Source: Olsenella sp. (lineage in GTDB: Bacteria; Actinomycetota; Coriobacteriia; Coriobacteriales; Atopobiaceae). From it: DNA of 64,000 nucleotides. Positions 8,359 to 16,561 of the stretch are shown here, one piece after another. The number at the start of each line of letters is the position of its first letter. The stretch's first letter is position 1. The notes beneath the pieces are model-generated. The model was not told the DNA's origin. It was given only the letters and a program-made list of their open reading frames with translations, and made no database searches. The DNA is taken from positions 1-64,000 of the forward strand of contig JALCMG010000005.1 in assembly GCA_022648325.1 (NCBI GenBank). Reading direction: 5' to 3'. The translations under genes and the position numbers were made by a program.

Positions 8359-9765
8359 GTGGCACAGCAGACCTACAAGCTGCCCGATGACTTCTTCTTT
8401 GGGGCTGCGATGTCTGGGCCGCAGACCGAGGGTCACTGGCGCGACGGCGGCAAGCTCGAGAGCCTGTGGGACACCTGGTCAAACCTCAGGATCGAGGACT
8501 TCCACAACCGCGTTGGCTCATACGCGGGGAACGACTTCACCAACCGTCGCCACGATGACCTGGTGCTTCTCAAGTCTTTGGGGCTCACCTCGGTGCGCAC
8601 GTCAATCCAGTGGAGCCGCCTTCTTGACGCAGACGGCAACATCAACCCCGAGGGCGAGAAGTACTACCACGAGCTCTTTGCGGATGCCCACGAGGTGGGC
8701 ATCGAGATGTTCGTGAACCTCTACCACTTCGACATGCCAACGTACCTCTTTAGGCGCGGCGGCTGGGAGAACCGCGAGGTTGTCGAGGCGTACGCACACT
8801 ACGCGGGCAAGGCGTTCCGCGCCTTTGGCAAGGAGGTTCGCTACTGGTTCACGTTCAACGAGCCCATCGTCGAGCCCGACCAGCGCTACACCAATGGCGT
8901 GTGGTACCCGTTCATCAAGAACTACGCTCGTGCCCGCGCGGTGCAGTACAACATCTCGCTGGCTCACTCCCTTGCCGTTCGCGAGTACCGTGCGGCAAAG
9001 GAGGAGGGCTGCCTTCTCGGCGACTCGCGCATCGGCCTCATCAACTGCTTCACCCCGCCCTACACGCGCGAGAATCCCAGCGCGGCTGACCTCGAGGCCG
9101 TGCGCATGACCGACGGCGTGTGCAACCGCTGGTGGCTTGACCTCGTGACCAAGGGCGAGCTGCCCCAGGACGTCATCGAGACGCTCTCCTCGCGCGGCAT
9201 CGACCTTCCCGCCCGCCCAGAGGACAAGCTCATTCTCGCCGACGGCAAGGTCGACTGGCTTGGCTGCAACTACTACCACCCCGAGCGCGTCCAGGCTCCC
9301 GCTCAGGACACAGACGAGAACGGCATCCCCAAGTTCGCGGACCCGTACGTCTGGCCCGAGGCCGAGATGAACAAGAGCCGCGGCTGGGAGATCTACCCCA
9401 AGGGCCTCTACGACTTTGCCATGAAGGCTCGCGACGAGTATCCCGAGCTGGAGTGGTTTGTCTCCGAGAACGGCATCGGCATCGAGCGCGAGGACCTCAA
9501 GAAGGACGAGAACGGCGTCATCCAAGACGACTACCGCGTGGACTTTGTCCGCCGTCACCTCGAGTGGGTTGCCCGCGCAATCCAGGACGGCGCCAAGTGC
9601 CGCGGATACCACTACTGGGGCGTCATCGACAACTGGTCCTGGGCCAACGCGTTCAAGAACCGCTACGGCTTTGTCGAGGTTGACCTTGAGGACAACTACA
9701 ACAGGCGGCCAAAGAAGTCTGCCGCCTGGCTCAAGCAGGCAGCTACGACCCACGTGGTCGACTAG
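8359..9765 (+). CDS. GH1 6-phospho-beta-glucosidase
   Basis: A 468-residue glycoside hydrolase family 1 enzyme. The acid/base Glu is E168 in TFNEP and the nucleophile is E370 in VSENGIG; the N-terminal FFFGAAMSGPQTEG block is also typical. It starts at GTG after GGAAGGGAAGGGGG. It heads an operon with PTS EIIC, EIIB and EIIA (36 bases to EIIC), so the natural substrate is most likely a 6-phospho-beta-glucoside such as cellobiose-6-phosphate, cleaved in the cytoplasm to glucose and glucose-6-phosphate. A 6-phospho-beta-galactoside cannot be excluded. Expression probably depends on the divergent GntR regulator. Confidence 0.92.
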   Translation: MAQQTYKLPDDFFFGAAMSGPQTEGHWRDGGKLESLWDTWSNLRIEDFHNRVGSYAGNDFTNRRHDDLVLLKSLGLTSVRTSIQWSRLLDADGNINPEGEKYYHELFADAHEVGIEMFVNLYHFDMPTYLFRRGGWENREVVEAYAHYAGKAFRAFGKEVRYWFTFNEPIVEPDQRYTNGVWYPFIKNYARARAVQYNISLAHSLAVREYRAAKEEGCLLGDSRIGLINCFTPPYTRENPSAADLEAVRMTDGVCNRWWLDLVTKGELPQDVIETLSSRGIDLPARPEDKLILADGKVDWLGCNYYHPERVQAPAQDTDENGIPKFADPYVWPEAEMNKSRGWEIYPKGLYDFAMKARDEYPELEWFVSENGIGIEREDLKKDENGVIQDDYRVDFVRRHLEWVARAIQDGAKCRGYHYWGVIDNWSWANAFKNRYGFVEVDLEDNYNRRPKKSAAWLKQAATTHVVD

Positions 9766-9801
9766 CTTGATCTGAACGCACAGTTAGAAAGGGGAGAGAA
9801 A

Positions 9802-11265
9802 ATGGCCGAGGACACAGCCGAGAAAAAGTCATTTCTCGACAGCTTTGCGGAAGTATCCGCAAAGGTAGGCAACCAGGTTCATCTGAGGAGCCTGCGCGAC
9901 GCATTTGCAACCGTCATGCCCATCTACATCCTGGCGGGCATCGCCGTTCTTATCAACAACGTCGTGTTCCCGCTGTTCCTTACGGGAGACGCACTTGCCA
10001 ACGCCCAGTACTGGGGCAACGCAGTCACCCAGGGCACGCTCAACGTGGCAACCATTGTGCTCGCGGGCATCATTGGGTACTGCCTCGCCAAGAACAAGCG
10101 CTTCGAGAACGCCATCGCGTGCGTGGTTATTGGCATCGCGGCCCTGTGCATCATGATGCCCCAGAGCGTGAGCAGCGCTGCGGCGTCCATCCAGGACTTC
10201 ACCGAGATCACCTACAAGAGCACCACCGACAAGGAAGCAGAGCCCTACACCGTGTCGCGCGAGGAGATCGAGTCTGACCTCGCCATCCCCGAGGGCTACG
10301 CTATCTCTTCCGTTGGCTCCAACAGCGTGTCCAACGTGTTCACCAAGACCTACACCGGCACCAACGGCCTGTTTGGCGCCATCATCATCGGTCTTGTGGC
10401 CACCACCGTGTTCATCAAGTTCTCCGAGAACGAGAAGCTCCGCGTGAGCCTGGGCGAGGGGATTCCGCCTGCGGTCGCAGAGTCCTTCAACACCATGATC
10501 CCCATGCTCATCACGCTCGCTATCTTTGGTCTTGTCGCCGCCCTGCTTCACGGCATCTGGACTATTGACCTCATGACGCTCATCAACACCTGCATCGCCG
10601 CCCCTCTCAAGGGCTTCGTGAACGCAGGCCCCTGGTTCATCATCCTGGTCTACACGCTGGCCAACCTGCTCTTCTGCCTGGGCATTCACCAGTCCACGAT
10701 TTCTGGCGTTCTTGCTGAGCCTATCCTTACCATCATCATCACCGAGAACATGGCCATGTTCGCCGCTGGCGAGCCCATCCCCTTTGACCACTACATGAAC
10801 ATGCAGATCATCAACACCTTCGCCCTTATCGGTGGCTCTGGCTGCACGCTCATGCTCCTCGTTGACACGTTCCTGTTCTCCAAGAACAAGGCCTCGAAGG
10901 ACATCGCCAAGCTGGCCCTGCTCCCCGGCATCTTCAACATCAACGAGCCCGTCATCTACGGCTACCCCATCGTGTACAACCTGCCCCTGATCGTTCCGTT
11001 CGTGCTCGTTCCTGACCTGTTCATCGGCCTGACCTACGCCCTCACCTGCGCCGGCATCCTTGCCCCCTGCGTGGTCATGGTCCCCTGGACCACCCCGGTC
11101 TTCATCTCCGGCTTCCTGGCCGTGGGCGGTGGTACCGCCGGTGTGGTCGCAGCCATCTGGCAGGTCATAGAGTTTGCCCTCGGCATGATCATCTACCTGC
11201 CATTCATGAGGGTTTCCGAGCGTGCCCAGGCCAAGCAGGCCGAGCTTGCCAGCGCGGAGGCCTAA
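9802..11265 (+). CDS. PTS EIIC permease, lactose/cellobiose family
   Basis: A 487-residue membrane translocation subunit of a lactose/cellobiose-type phosphotransferase system. The N-terminus (LRDAFATVMPIYILAGIAVL) and the C-terminal substrate-domain blocks GIHQSTISGVLAEPIL and LLPGIFNINEPVIYGYPIVYN are characteristic. About ten hydrophobic segments are visible. A polar stretch at about residues 130-180 (QDFTEITYKSTTDKEAEP onward) is longer than I expect between helices and may be an extracellular loop insertion. AGAAAGGGGAG precedes ATG. The EIIB and EIIA genes follow, so phosphate passes from EIIA to EIIB to sugar during uptake through this protein. Confidence 0.93.
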   Translation: MAEDTAEKKSFLDSFAEVSAKVGNQVHLRSLRDAFATVMPIYILAGIAVLINNVVFPLFLTGDALANAQYWGNAVTQGTLNVATIVLAGIIGYCLAKNKRFENAIACVVIGIAALCIMMPQSVSSAAASIQDFTEITYKSTTDKEAEPYTVSREEIESDLAIPEGYAISSVGSNSVSNVFTKTYTGTNGLFGAIIIGLVATTVFIKFSENEKLRVSLGEGIPPAVAESFNTMIPMLITLAIFGLVAALLHGIWTIDLMTLINTCIAAPLKGFVNAGPWFIILVYTLANLLFCLGIHQSTISGVLAEPILTIIITENMAMFAAGEPIPFDHYMNMQIINTFALIGGSGCTLMLLVDTFLFSKNKASKDIAKLALLPGIFNINEPVIYGYPIVYNLPLIVPFVLVPDLFIGLTYALTCAGILAPCVVMVPWTTPVFISGFLAVGGGTAGVVAAIWQVIEFALGMIIYLPFMRVSERAQAKQAELASAEA

Positions 11266-11292
11266 CGAAGGGCTACGTTCTACCGTGAGTTT

Positions 11293-11332
11293 CCGGCTGG
11301 CGCGGGTATGCGCTGCGGCTCGCGCCGGCCGG
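11293..11332 (+). other. GC-rich hairpin between EIIC and EIIB
   Basis: Twelve-bp arms 11293-11304 and 11321-11332 pair with one G-U around a 16-nt loop inside the 167-base EIIC-EIIB gap. There is no T-run. It may be an RNA processing or stability element that sets different levels of the membrane and soluble PTS subunits. Confidence 0.4.
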
Positions 11333-11432
11333 TGGGGTGCCAGACCCGCCGCGGTGGGCAAGGCGCACCAAGAGGGATAGGGAAGTTGCCCCGTCGCGAG
11401 GGTGTCGAGGCTAAGAGAGAGGGAGTTTTGCT

Positions 11433-11735
11433 ATGAAGACCATTTTGCTCGCCTGCAACGCCGGAATGTCCACCAGCCTGCTCGTGCAGAAGATGCAGAA
11501 GGAGGCTCAGGCCCAGGGCCTGGACGTCCAGATTAAGGCTAACCCGCTGAACAAGGCTCTCGAGATGATTGACCAGGCCGATTGCCTGCTGCTTGGCCCC
11601 CAGATTGCCTACGCAAAGAAGGAGGCCGTGGAGGCCGCTGGCAACAAGCCCGTCGCCGTCATCGCGATGGTTGACTATGGCCGCATGAACGCCAAGAAGA
11701 TCCTCGACGACGCTGTGAAGCTCATGGGCGAGTAA
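11433..11735 (+). CDS. PTS EIIB, lactose/cellobiose family
   Basis: A 100-residue cytoplasmic phosphocarrier. The N-terminal LLACNAGMSTSLL contains the phosphorylated cysteine C8, and the rest (LLLGPQIAYAKKE, VDYGRMNAKKILDDA) matches cellobiose-type EIIB. AGAGAGGGAG precedes ATG. It receives phosphate from the EIIA encoded 75 bases downstream and passes it to sugar bound by EIIC. The low-complexity-free sequence and typical length leave little doubt. Confidence 0.94.
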   Translation: MKTILLACNAGMSTSLLVQKMQKEAQAQGLDVQIKANPLNKALEMIDQADCLLLGPQIAYAKKEAVEAAGNKPVAVIAMVDYGRMNAKKILDDAVKLMGE

Positions 11736-11810
11736 GGGCTGGTACTCAGACACGGCGCTCGGCACGGCATCACATCTCAAAACAGGCTCGTCAGCGCGGA
11801 AGGGGACGGC

Positions 11811-12152
11811 ATGGCCAGCGAAGAAGAGAACCTCGAGGCAACCCAGGAGGCGGCATTCCAGATCATCGCCACCGTGGGGTCTGCAAAGTCCCAGTACATC
11901 GAGGCAATCCAGAAGGCAAAGGACGGCGACATCGCGGGAGCAAAGGCCCTTATCGAGAGTGGCAACAAGGACTTCAACGAGGGTCACACCGCTCACCTGT
12001 CGCTTCTCCAGCAGTCTGCCATCGACAACAAGAACGTGACCTTCTCGCTCATTCTCGTCCATGCGGAGGACCAGCTCATGCAGGCCGAGTCGTTCCGCAT
12101 CATCGCCGAGGACTTCATCGACGTGTACGAGAAGCTCAACGCAAAGGGCTAA
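11811..12152 (+). CDS. PTS EIIA, lactose/cellobiose family
   Basis: A 113-residue, mostly helical phosphocarrier that takes phosphate from HPr. The active-site histidine is H84 in LVHAEDQLM, matching the H-A-Q-D-H-L-M signature of this family. The sequence NEGHTAHLSLLQQSA at about 56-70 forms the preceding helix. GGAAGGGGAC precedes ATG. It is the last gene of the GH1/PTS operon; a palindromic repeat starts 50 bases past its stop. Confidence 0.93.
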   Translation: MASEEENLEATQEAAFQIIATVGSAKSQYIEAIQKAKDGDIAGAKALIESGNKDFNEGHTAHLSLLQQSAIDNKNVTFSLILVHAEDQLMQAESFRIIAEDFIDVYEKLNAKG

Positions 12153-12201
12153 CCGGGGAGAGTCTTGGCCAGAGCCCCCCGCGTCCGGCGATCCTCCCCG
12201 C

Positions 12202-12268
12202 CACACAATCGCACCCGAATGTGTGACCCGCGCTGGTCGATACACGATTGTACCCCGAATGTGTGGCG
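12202..12268. repeat. paired palindromic intergenic repeat, copy B
   Basis: Unit 1 (12202-12224) pairs CACACAATCG with CGAATGTGTG with one mismatch. Unit 2 (12241-12268) is more diverged but keeps CGAATGTGTGG. It has the same two-unit design and position after a stop codon as copies A and C. Confidence 0.65.
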
Positions 12269-12309
12269 TTCAGCCACGGAGGGAGGGCACGGGCTCTAGG
12301 CTGTCGGCA

Positions 12310-12388
12310 GAGAATATCGCCTTCCCTTAAAACTGCAGGGCGGCAACTGGGCAAATGCAGCCGTCGTTTAAGGAAAGGCGATATTCTC
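12310..12388. repeat. long AT-rich hairpin, 22-bp arms
   Basis: Arms 12310-12331 and 12367-12388 (starting GAGAATATCGC) pair with one mismatch around a 35-nt loop, and CTGCA/TGCAG inside the loop can extend the structure. The same GGAGAATATCGC string reappears at 54469-54480 after the GH13-GH77 gene. It could be a small non-autonomous element or the operon's terminator. The remaining bases 12269-12309 and 12389-12480 hold nothing I can name. Confidence 0.5.
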
Positions 12389-12521
12389 CGTAGAGCGGGG
12401 GTCGGGGCGCAGGGCGGGGCGCGGGGCCGTGCGTGGCTGCGGGCGTGGGCGGAGCTGCTCCGCTTTATCGCGTTTTCGTGGCGCGAGGGTGACGTGGCGT
12501 CTTCTTTGGTACAGTGTTCTC

Positions 12522-12630
12522 CAGCGCGTTGGATGGGTGCGGGTGACGCAACACCTCGAACCTGGTCAGGGCCGGGAGGCAGCAGCCATAAGGGGCCTCT
12601 GGCGGGCACCCGTTCCCATCGAGCGCGCTG
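12522..12630 (+). ncRNA. ffs: signal recognition particle RNA (4.5S type)
   Basis: The apical domain is recognised by CCTGGTCAGGGCCGGGAGG followed by AGCAGCCATAAGGGG, the conserved Ffh-binding loop region (GGTCAGG, the GGAGGCAGCAGCC block). The ends close by pairing CAGCGCG and GATGGG (from 12522) with CCCATC and CGCGCTG (to 12630). A -10-like TACAGT lies at 12510-12515. A strong terminator follows. The roughly 109-nt product is the small SRP RNA without an Alu domain. Ends are estimated from pairing. Confidence 0.88.
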
Positions 12631-12638
12631 ACTGATCT

Positions 12639-12680
12639 GCCCCATGGGCCGTGGGCTGCCACGGCCGTTGGGGCTTTTTT
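12639..12680 (+). terminator. intrinsic terminator of the SRP RNA
   Basis: Sixteen-base arms (12639-12654 and 12659-12674) with two mismatches close a GCTG loop and are followed by six T residues. Confidence 0.9.
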
Positions 12681-12726
12681 GTAGCCCGCTTGCTGGACGG
12701 CATTCTCGCCTGAACTGGGAGCCTTC

Positions 12727-13386
12727 ATGGGATTCGTCGACTTCATCGCCAACCTGCTGCGCGATCCGCGTGCTGCCATCGCCGGCTGGATTGCGGCTGG
12801 CCCTGTCACCGCGTATGGATTTGTGTTTCTCATCATCTTCATCGAGACGGGCGTGGTGTTCTTCCCGTTTCTGCCGGGCGATTCGCTGCTGTTTGCCTCT
12901 GGCTTCTTTGCGCAGGGCGGCGGGTTCAACATCTTTGTGCTTTTCGGCGTTGCGTGGGCTGCGGCCATCCTGGGCGATCAGTGCAACTTCATGATTGGTC
13001 ACTTTTTTGGCACGCGGATTGTGGCGTCGGGCAAGGTCAAGGCCATGACACCCGAGCGCATGGAGAAGAGCGAGAAGTTCCTGGAGAAGTGGGGCCACGT
13101 GGCTATTTTCCTTGGGCGCTTCTTCCCGTTTATTCGCACGTTCGTGCCGTTTATCGCCGGCATGGGCGGTATGCACTGGCGCAACTTTGTGGTGTTCAAC
13201 GTGCTAGGCGGCATTACCTGGTCCACGCTGTTCACGCTGCTGGGGTACTTCTTTGGCGGCATTCCCGCGGTGCAGGAGCACTTCGAGCTGGTTGTTGTTG
13301 GGATCATCCTGGTTTCCGTGATTCCCGCGGTTGTCGGGGCGATTCGCGCGCGCATGCATGCGAAGAAGGCCGCCGACGCGGAGTAG
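12727..13386 (+). CDS. DedA-family membrane protein
   Basis: A 219-residue inner-membrane protein of the DedA/SNARE-associated (VTT) superfamily, some members of which flip undecaprenyl phosphate or phospholipids. Typical blocks are ETGVVFFPFLPGDSLLFASG near residues 38-57 and FLGRFFPFIRTFVPFIAGMGGM at about 122-143, the latter holding the conserved arginines. GGGAG precedes ATG. It stands alone downstream of the SRP RNA. The specific lipid cannot be inferred. The IS-derived region begins directly after its stop. Confidence 0.9.
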   Translation: MGFVDFIANLLRDPRAAIAGWIAAGPVTAYGFVFLIIFIETGVVFFPFLPGDSLLFASGFFAQGGGFNIFVLFGVAWAAAILGDQCNFMIGHFFGTRIVASGKVKAMTPERMEKSEKFLEKWGHVAIFLGRFFPFIRTFVPFIAGMGGMHWRNFVVFNVLGGITWSTLFTLLGYFFGGIPAVQEHFELVVVGIILVSVIPAVVGAIRARMHAKKAADAE

Positions 13387-13462
13387 GGCGGCGCTCGGAG
13401 CGCCGAGCGGATGCCGGGCCGGTGCCGACTTGGCGTGGGGTTGTCGCCGTGCGCCGACTCGA

Positions 13463-13889
13463 CGCCGATTCCGGACGGTTAACCTCGTGCGGAGTCAGGC
13501 GGTCGTTGCACCGGCCTCCGATGCCTGAGACAGTAGCTCCGCCACCGCCTCCGCGGGGGTCCTCCACCCCAGCGTCTCCCTCGGCCTCGTCCGGCCTCGC
13601 CATGGCAGCCGCCTCCGTGCGCCGTCCCGGGCGCGAGCGGGCGCGCCCGCCACGCCGGCTGCCGCAACCGGCGACCGAGTGCGGCAGGCGCCCCCCCGAC
13701 CACTCCCCCACGGCGGTCACGCCGCAGCCCGCGAGCCCGGCCGCCCCTCTCGCGCCCATGCCCTCCTCGAGGGCGTAGAGCGCGAGCCCCACCTCGTCCC
13801 TGCCGTACATGCGGACTCCTCTCCGGACCACGCCCGTGGTCCAACATCGAGTCCGCGCCCCCCGATGGTGCCGCCGATTTTGGACGGTT
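13463..13889. repeat. direct repeats CGCCGATT(CC/TT)GGACGGTT
   Basis: An 18-nt sequence occurs at 13463-13480 and, with two changes, at 13872-13889 in the same orientation; a partial third copy (TTTGGACGGTT) lies at 14732-14742. They bracket the IS3-like fragment and the IS256-type element and look like repeated insertion-sequence ends. The interval 13387-13462 shows nothing else. Confidence 0.5.
13481..13810 (-). pseudogene. IS3-type transposase OrfA fragment
   Basis: The minus-strand frame starting at ATG 13810 opens with MYGRDEVGLALYALEEGM. A helix-turn-helix-like stretch follows (GARGAAGLAGCGVTAVGEW), then a basic segment (SRRGGRARSRPGRR). This resembles the DNA-binding OrfA of IS3-like elements as found in coriobacteria. 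The similarity fades after about 75 residues, no OrfB/integrase part is present, and the frame runs on without a natural end into dedA. I treat it as a truncated remnant; the family name is from memory and tentative. Confidence 0.4.
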
Positions 13890-13890
13890 G

Positions 13891-14724
13891 TGTGCCGAAT
13901 GTTGGTGTTAGCCCGCCCGGGGCGGTGCCCCCCCAGAGCCGATGCTCACATCCTACGGCATCCGCGTCACGCCGCCCTCCCCGCAGACTCGATGGCCTCG
14001 GCGACGATCAGGCGCGCCCTCTCCTCGACCTCCGGCGAGGGCTCCGCGTGGGCCCGCGGGGACCGGAGCCCCCCAACAGCGACGCCGCGTCGATGAAGCC
14101 CATGGACATCCACTCCTCGTCCACGCCTGTGAGGGCCGAGCCCACGAGCCGCCCCATCGCCCCCGCGGGCGGGAGGACGGACACGGCCCTGGCCCTGCGC
14201 CTGATCTCCTCGTCGGCGCACCCGGGCCCCACGAGGCGCCTCGGGCCGCCCCCCCCGCAGGCGATCGCGGTGACGGCGGCCGCCTCCATCTTCCTGGCGG
14301 AGAGGCCCCGGACGTAGGCCTCGCGCGCGCAGGCGACCGTCGCCCGGTCGACGCGGGAGCAGGGCCTCGGGAGCCCCTCGGGGAAGTGGCTGCCCTCCCC
14401 GGGCCTCGGCATCCTCGGCGTGGCCTCCCCGACGACGGCGGGCAGCCTCCGCTCGCGGTAGCCGTTCCTCCGGTTGCCCTCGCCGCGCAGCTCGTCGGCC
14501 TGGGCGTCCATCACCTGGTTGAGGGCCGACTCGAGGGCCCTCCTCGCCAGCTCGGTGAGGTCGATCGTCCCGTCGTCCCTGACGGCGAGCCCCTCCAGCA
14601 GGCCCCGTTCCTGCAGGGTGTCCATGGTGGCCGTTCCCTTCTCCTCGAACCGGCGTTTCTGCGAACATCGATTCTAGGGGTGCGGCCACCGCCCCGCCGG
14701 GGGCTGACACCACGGTTCGGCACA
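13891..14724 (-). mobile_element. internally deleted IS256-type element
   Basis: The ends are inverted repeats. The left reads inward TGTGCCGAATGTTGGTGTTA from 13891, and the right, on the minus strand from 14724, reads TGTGCCGAACCGTGGTGTCA; similarity continues to about 35 bases. The 834-bp length is well below the roughly 1.3-1.4 kb of intact IS256 elements. No matching target duplication is seen at the immediate flanks (GACGGTTG against TGATCGGT). Confidence 0.65.
14008..14625 (-). pseudogene. IS256-family transposase, catalytic core deleted
   Basis: The 205-residue frame begins like an IS256/mutator transposase: ALESALNQVMDAQADELRGE, then RRNGYRERRLPAVVGEATPRMPRPGEGSHFP and EAYVRGLSARKMEAA. 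It then jumps to a C-terminal stretch typical of the end of these proteins (EEIRRRARAVSVLPPAGAMGRLVGSAL and DEEWMSMGF). About 200 central residues, including the DDE catalytic domain, are missing between roughly residues 120 and 140. The protein cannot transpose by itself, though the intact ends could be mobilised in trans. Confidence 0.7.
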
Positions 14725-14800
14725 TGATCGGTTTGGACGGTTAGTCGCCCCTAAACGGCGAAATCCCGCGTCAAAGCAACCGGCGGCGGGTTATTTGGAT

Positions 14801-14814
14801 GTCTATAAGGTACT
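14801..14814. repeat. left 14-bp direct repeat flanking the IS30-type element
   Basis: GTCTATAAGGTACT is identical to 16519-16532 and abuts the element's left end, as a target-site duplication would. Confidence 0.85.
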
Positions 14815-16518
14815 GGTTGATTGCCAAAGCTAGTGCAGCTTCGGCAGGGTAAGTGCAGCTGACAGAGTAGATGCAGGAAGACAGTGCCGTTCCCGGCGTT
14901 GCGGGATGCGCTTTTGGCGCAGCAGGCGCAGGAGACCGACCGGTCGGCACCGTTTCGCGGCATGGCCCATGGTGACCGCATCCGCCCGTGTCAGACTAAG
15001 TGCAGCCTTACCGCCTGGTCCTTGTCCCCGCCCGCGCGCGTCGCCCGTGTGGTTTGCTTGTCAGCGTTTGGTGCCGTCGCGCTCGCGCCTGAGCCGTTCG
15101 ACGAGCTCCGGTCGCGTCTCGACCTCGTCCGGCGGGACGAGCGCGAGACCGAGGCCCTCGAGGAGCGAGGCCGGCAGCGCCACCCTCGCGAGGGCCATCG
15201 GCGAGGCGTCGCCGATGGCCCTTCTCAGGCTCGAGTTCACGTTGGAGCAGACGCCGGCGAGGATCCATGCGTCAAGTCCCAGGCCGTCGATCGAGGTGCC
15301 CTTGGGGATGACCTTCCTCAGCTCGACGTGGTTCTTCTCGCAGGCGCCCTTCTGGTCGGGGCGCTGGGGGCCGGCGCAGAAGACGCGGCACCTCCCGTTC
15401 CGCTCGATGCCGGCGATGTCGTCGAACTCGCGTCCCCGGTCGGTCAGGATGAGCCCGAAGACCCTGCGGAAGGCCTCGGGTCCGCCCAGGAGGCCCTCCA
15501 GCCAGTCGGGGGCGGCGACGACGTGGGCGCGGTCGTGCCGCCCGAGCAGGACGTAGGCCTGGAACCTGATCTGGACGAAGTGGAGCGTGAGCAGGGCCTG
15601 GGAGTCCCCCTCGGCGCCCTCCACGCAGTCCATCTCGACCGCTTGCGCTCCCCCTCGCCGGGGGCGAGGTAGTCGGCGTAGGTGCGGCCCTCGTAGAAGG
15701 CCGCCTCGCGGCGGCTCGCGCGCTTCCCGCCGCGCCTCTTGTACCTGACCTTCTTGCGCAGGTCCATCTTAGCCACGTCGATGTCCTCGTTCTCGACGTG
15801 GCGGTAGAAGGAGTGCTCCGAGCGGGGGAGGTCGTCCCTGGAGGCGAAGACGTGGTGGACCGACTGGCCCTTGGCGGGCCCCGCCTTGACCTCCCGGGCC
15901 AGGAACGCCATCTCGCGGCCGGTCATGTCCAGGCCCCGCCTCGATTCCGCGAGGCGCTCGTCGGCCTTGGCCTGCGCCATCCTGGCCGAGTAGGCGAACT
16001 GCTCCAGGGGGCAGGTCGGGCGCCTCTCGCAGCCGTTGCAGGCCCATGGCGCCCGATGCGTGCGCCCACACCGCTGGCGCTCGTAGTCCGCGCACCCCGC
16101 CCCCCCGCACATCCTCGCGCATGAGGAGCACTTCCTCCTGCAGTCGGGGTCGCATATTCTCCGCCTCGCGCAGGCCTTCCTGTGGGCGCAGTCGTTCCTG
16201 AGCGAGCAGTTGCGCCTGAGCTCGCGGGAGACGCTCGTGGCGTCGACGCCGAGTCCCTCCGCCATCCAGGCGGGGCTCCTCCCCTCGACGACCCCGTTCT
16301 CGATTTCCCTGCGCATCTCGAGGGTGAGGTGGGCGTAGTGCTTTGCTGTCGCCATGTTTCTCACCGCCTTCCTGGGCGGCGCGCAGAGCAGTGGTCACAG
16401 CGTATGACAAATCACGTTCGCAATGGGCGCGGAAGGCAAGGTCGCGGGAGCACCGGCGGCACTCGGTCCCTATGACAGACCTACTGCAGCCCCTCCTGCA
16501 CTAACTTTGTCAATCAAG
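14815..16518 (-). mobile_element. IS30-type insertion sequence, 1704 bp
   Basis: Imperfect inverted ends are visible. Left 14816-14838 reads GTTGATTGCCAAAGCTAG-TGCAG; right 16496-16518, on the minus strand, reads CTTGATTGACAAAGTTAG-TGCAG. The element is framed by identical 14-bp direct repeats, and GTGCAG motifs recur inside both ends. Between 14839 and 15060 there is only non-coding IS sequence. Its transposase gene is frameshifted, so it is probably inactive, yet the sharp duplications imply a fairly recent insertion. Confidence 0.85.
15061..16355 (-). pseudogene. IS30-family transposase, frameshifted
   Basis: The N-terminal part (ATG 16355) has the IS30 helix-turn-helix (HYAHLTLEMRREIENGVVEG, VDATSVSRELRRNCS). 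A cysteine-rich insert follows with paired cysteines (CAHRKACARRRICDPDCRRKC onward), common in actinobacterial IS30 relatives. The DDE core lies in another frame that ends at 15061: D in EMDCVEG, D in LTDRGREF, E in KNHVELRKVIP. Frames switch near 15640-15660, within the runs of C/G that encode APGEGE, consistent with a one-base indel. Without the shift the protein would be about 430 residues. Sequencing error or programmed shifting are alternatives. Confidence 0.8.
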
Positions 16519-16532
16519 GTCTATAAGGTACT
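16519..16532. repeat. right 14-bp direct repeat flanking the IS30-type element
   Basis: GTCTATAAGGTACT, identical to 14801-14814. Joining the two copies restores the presumed pre-insertion site. Confidence 0.85.
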
Positions 16533-16561
16533 TATCTAGCCGGCGTCAGATCTCAACAAAA

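Noticed and set aside
13882-14742. GGACGGTT as the target duplication of the IS256-type element
   Set aside because: The copies are 1 base outside the left end but 10 bases outside the right end, and a third copy lies at 13473, so it is not a true flanking duplication.
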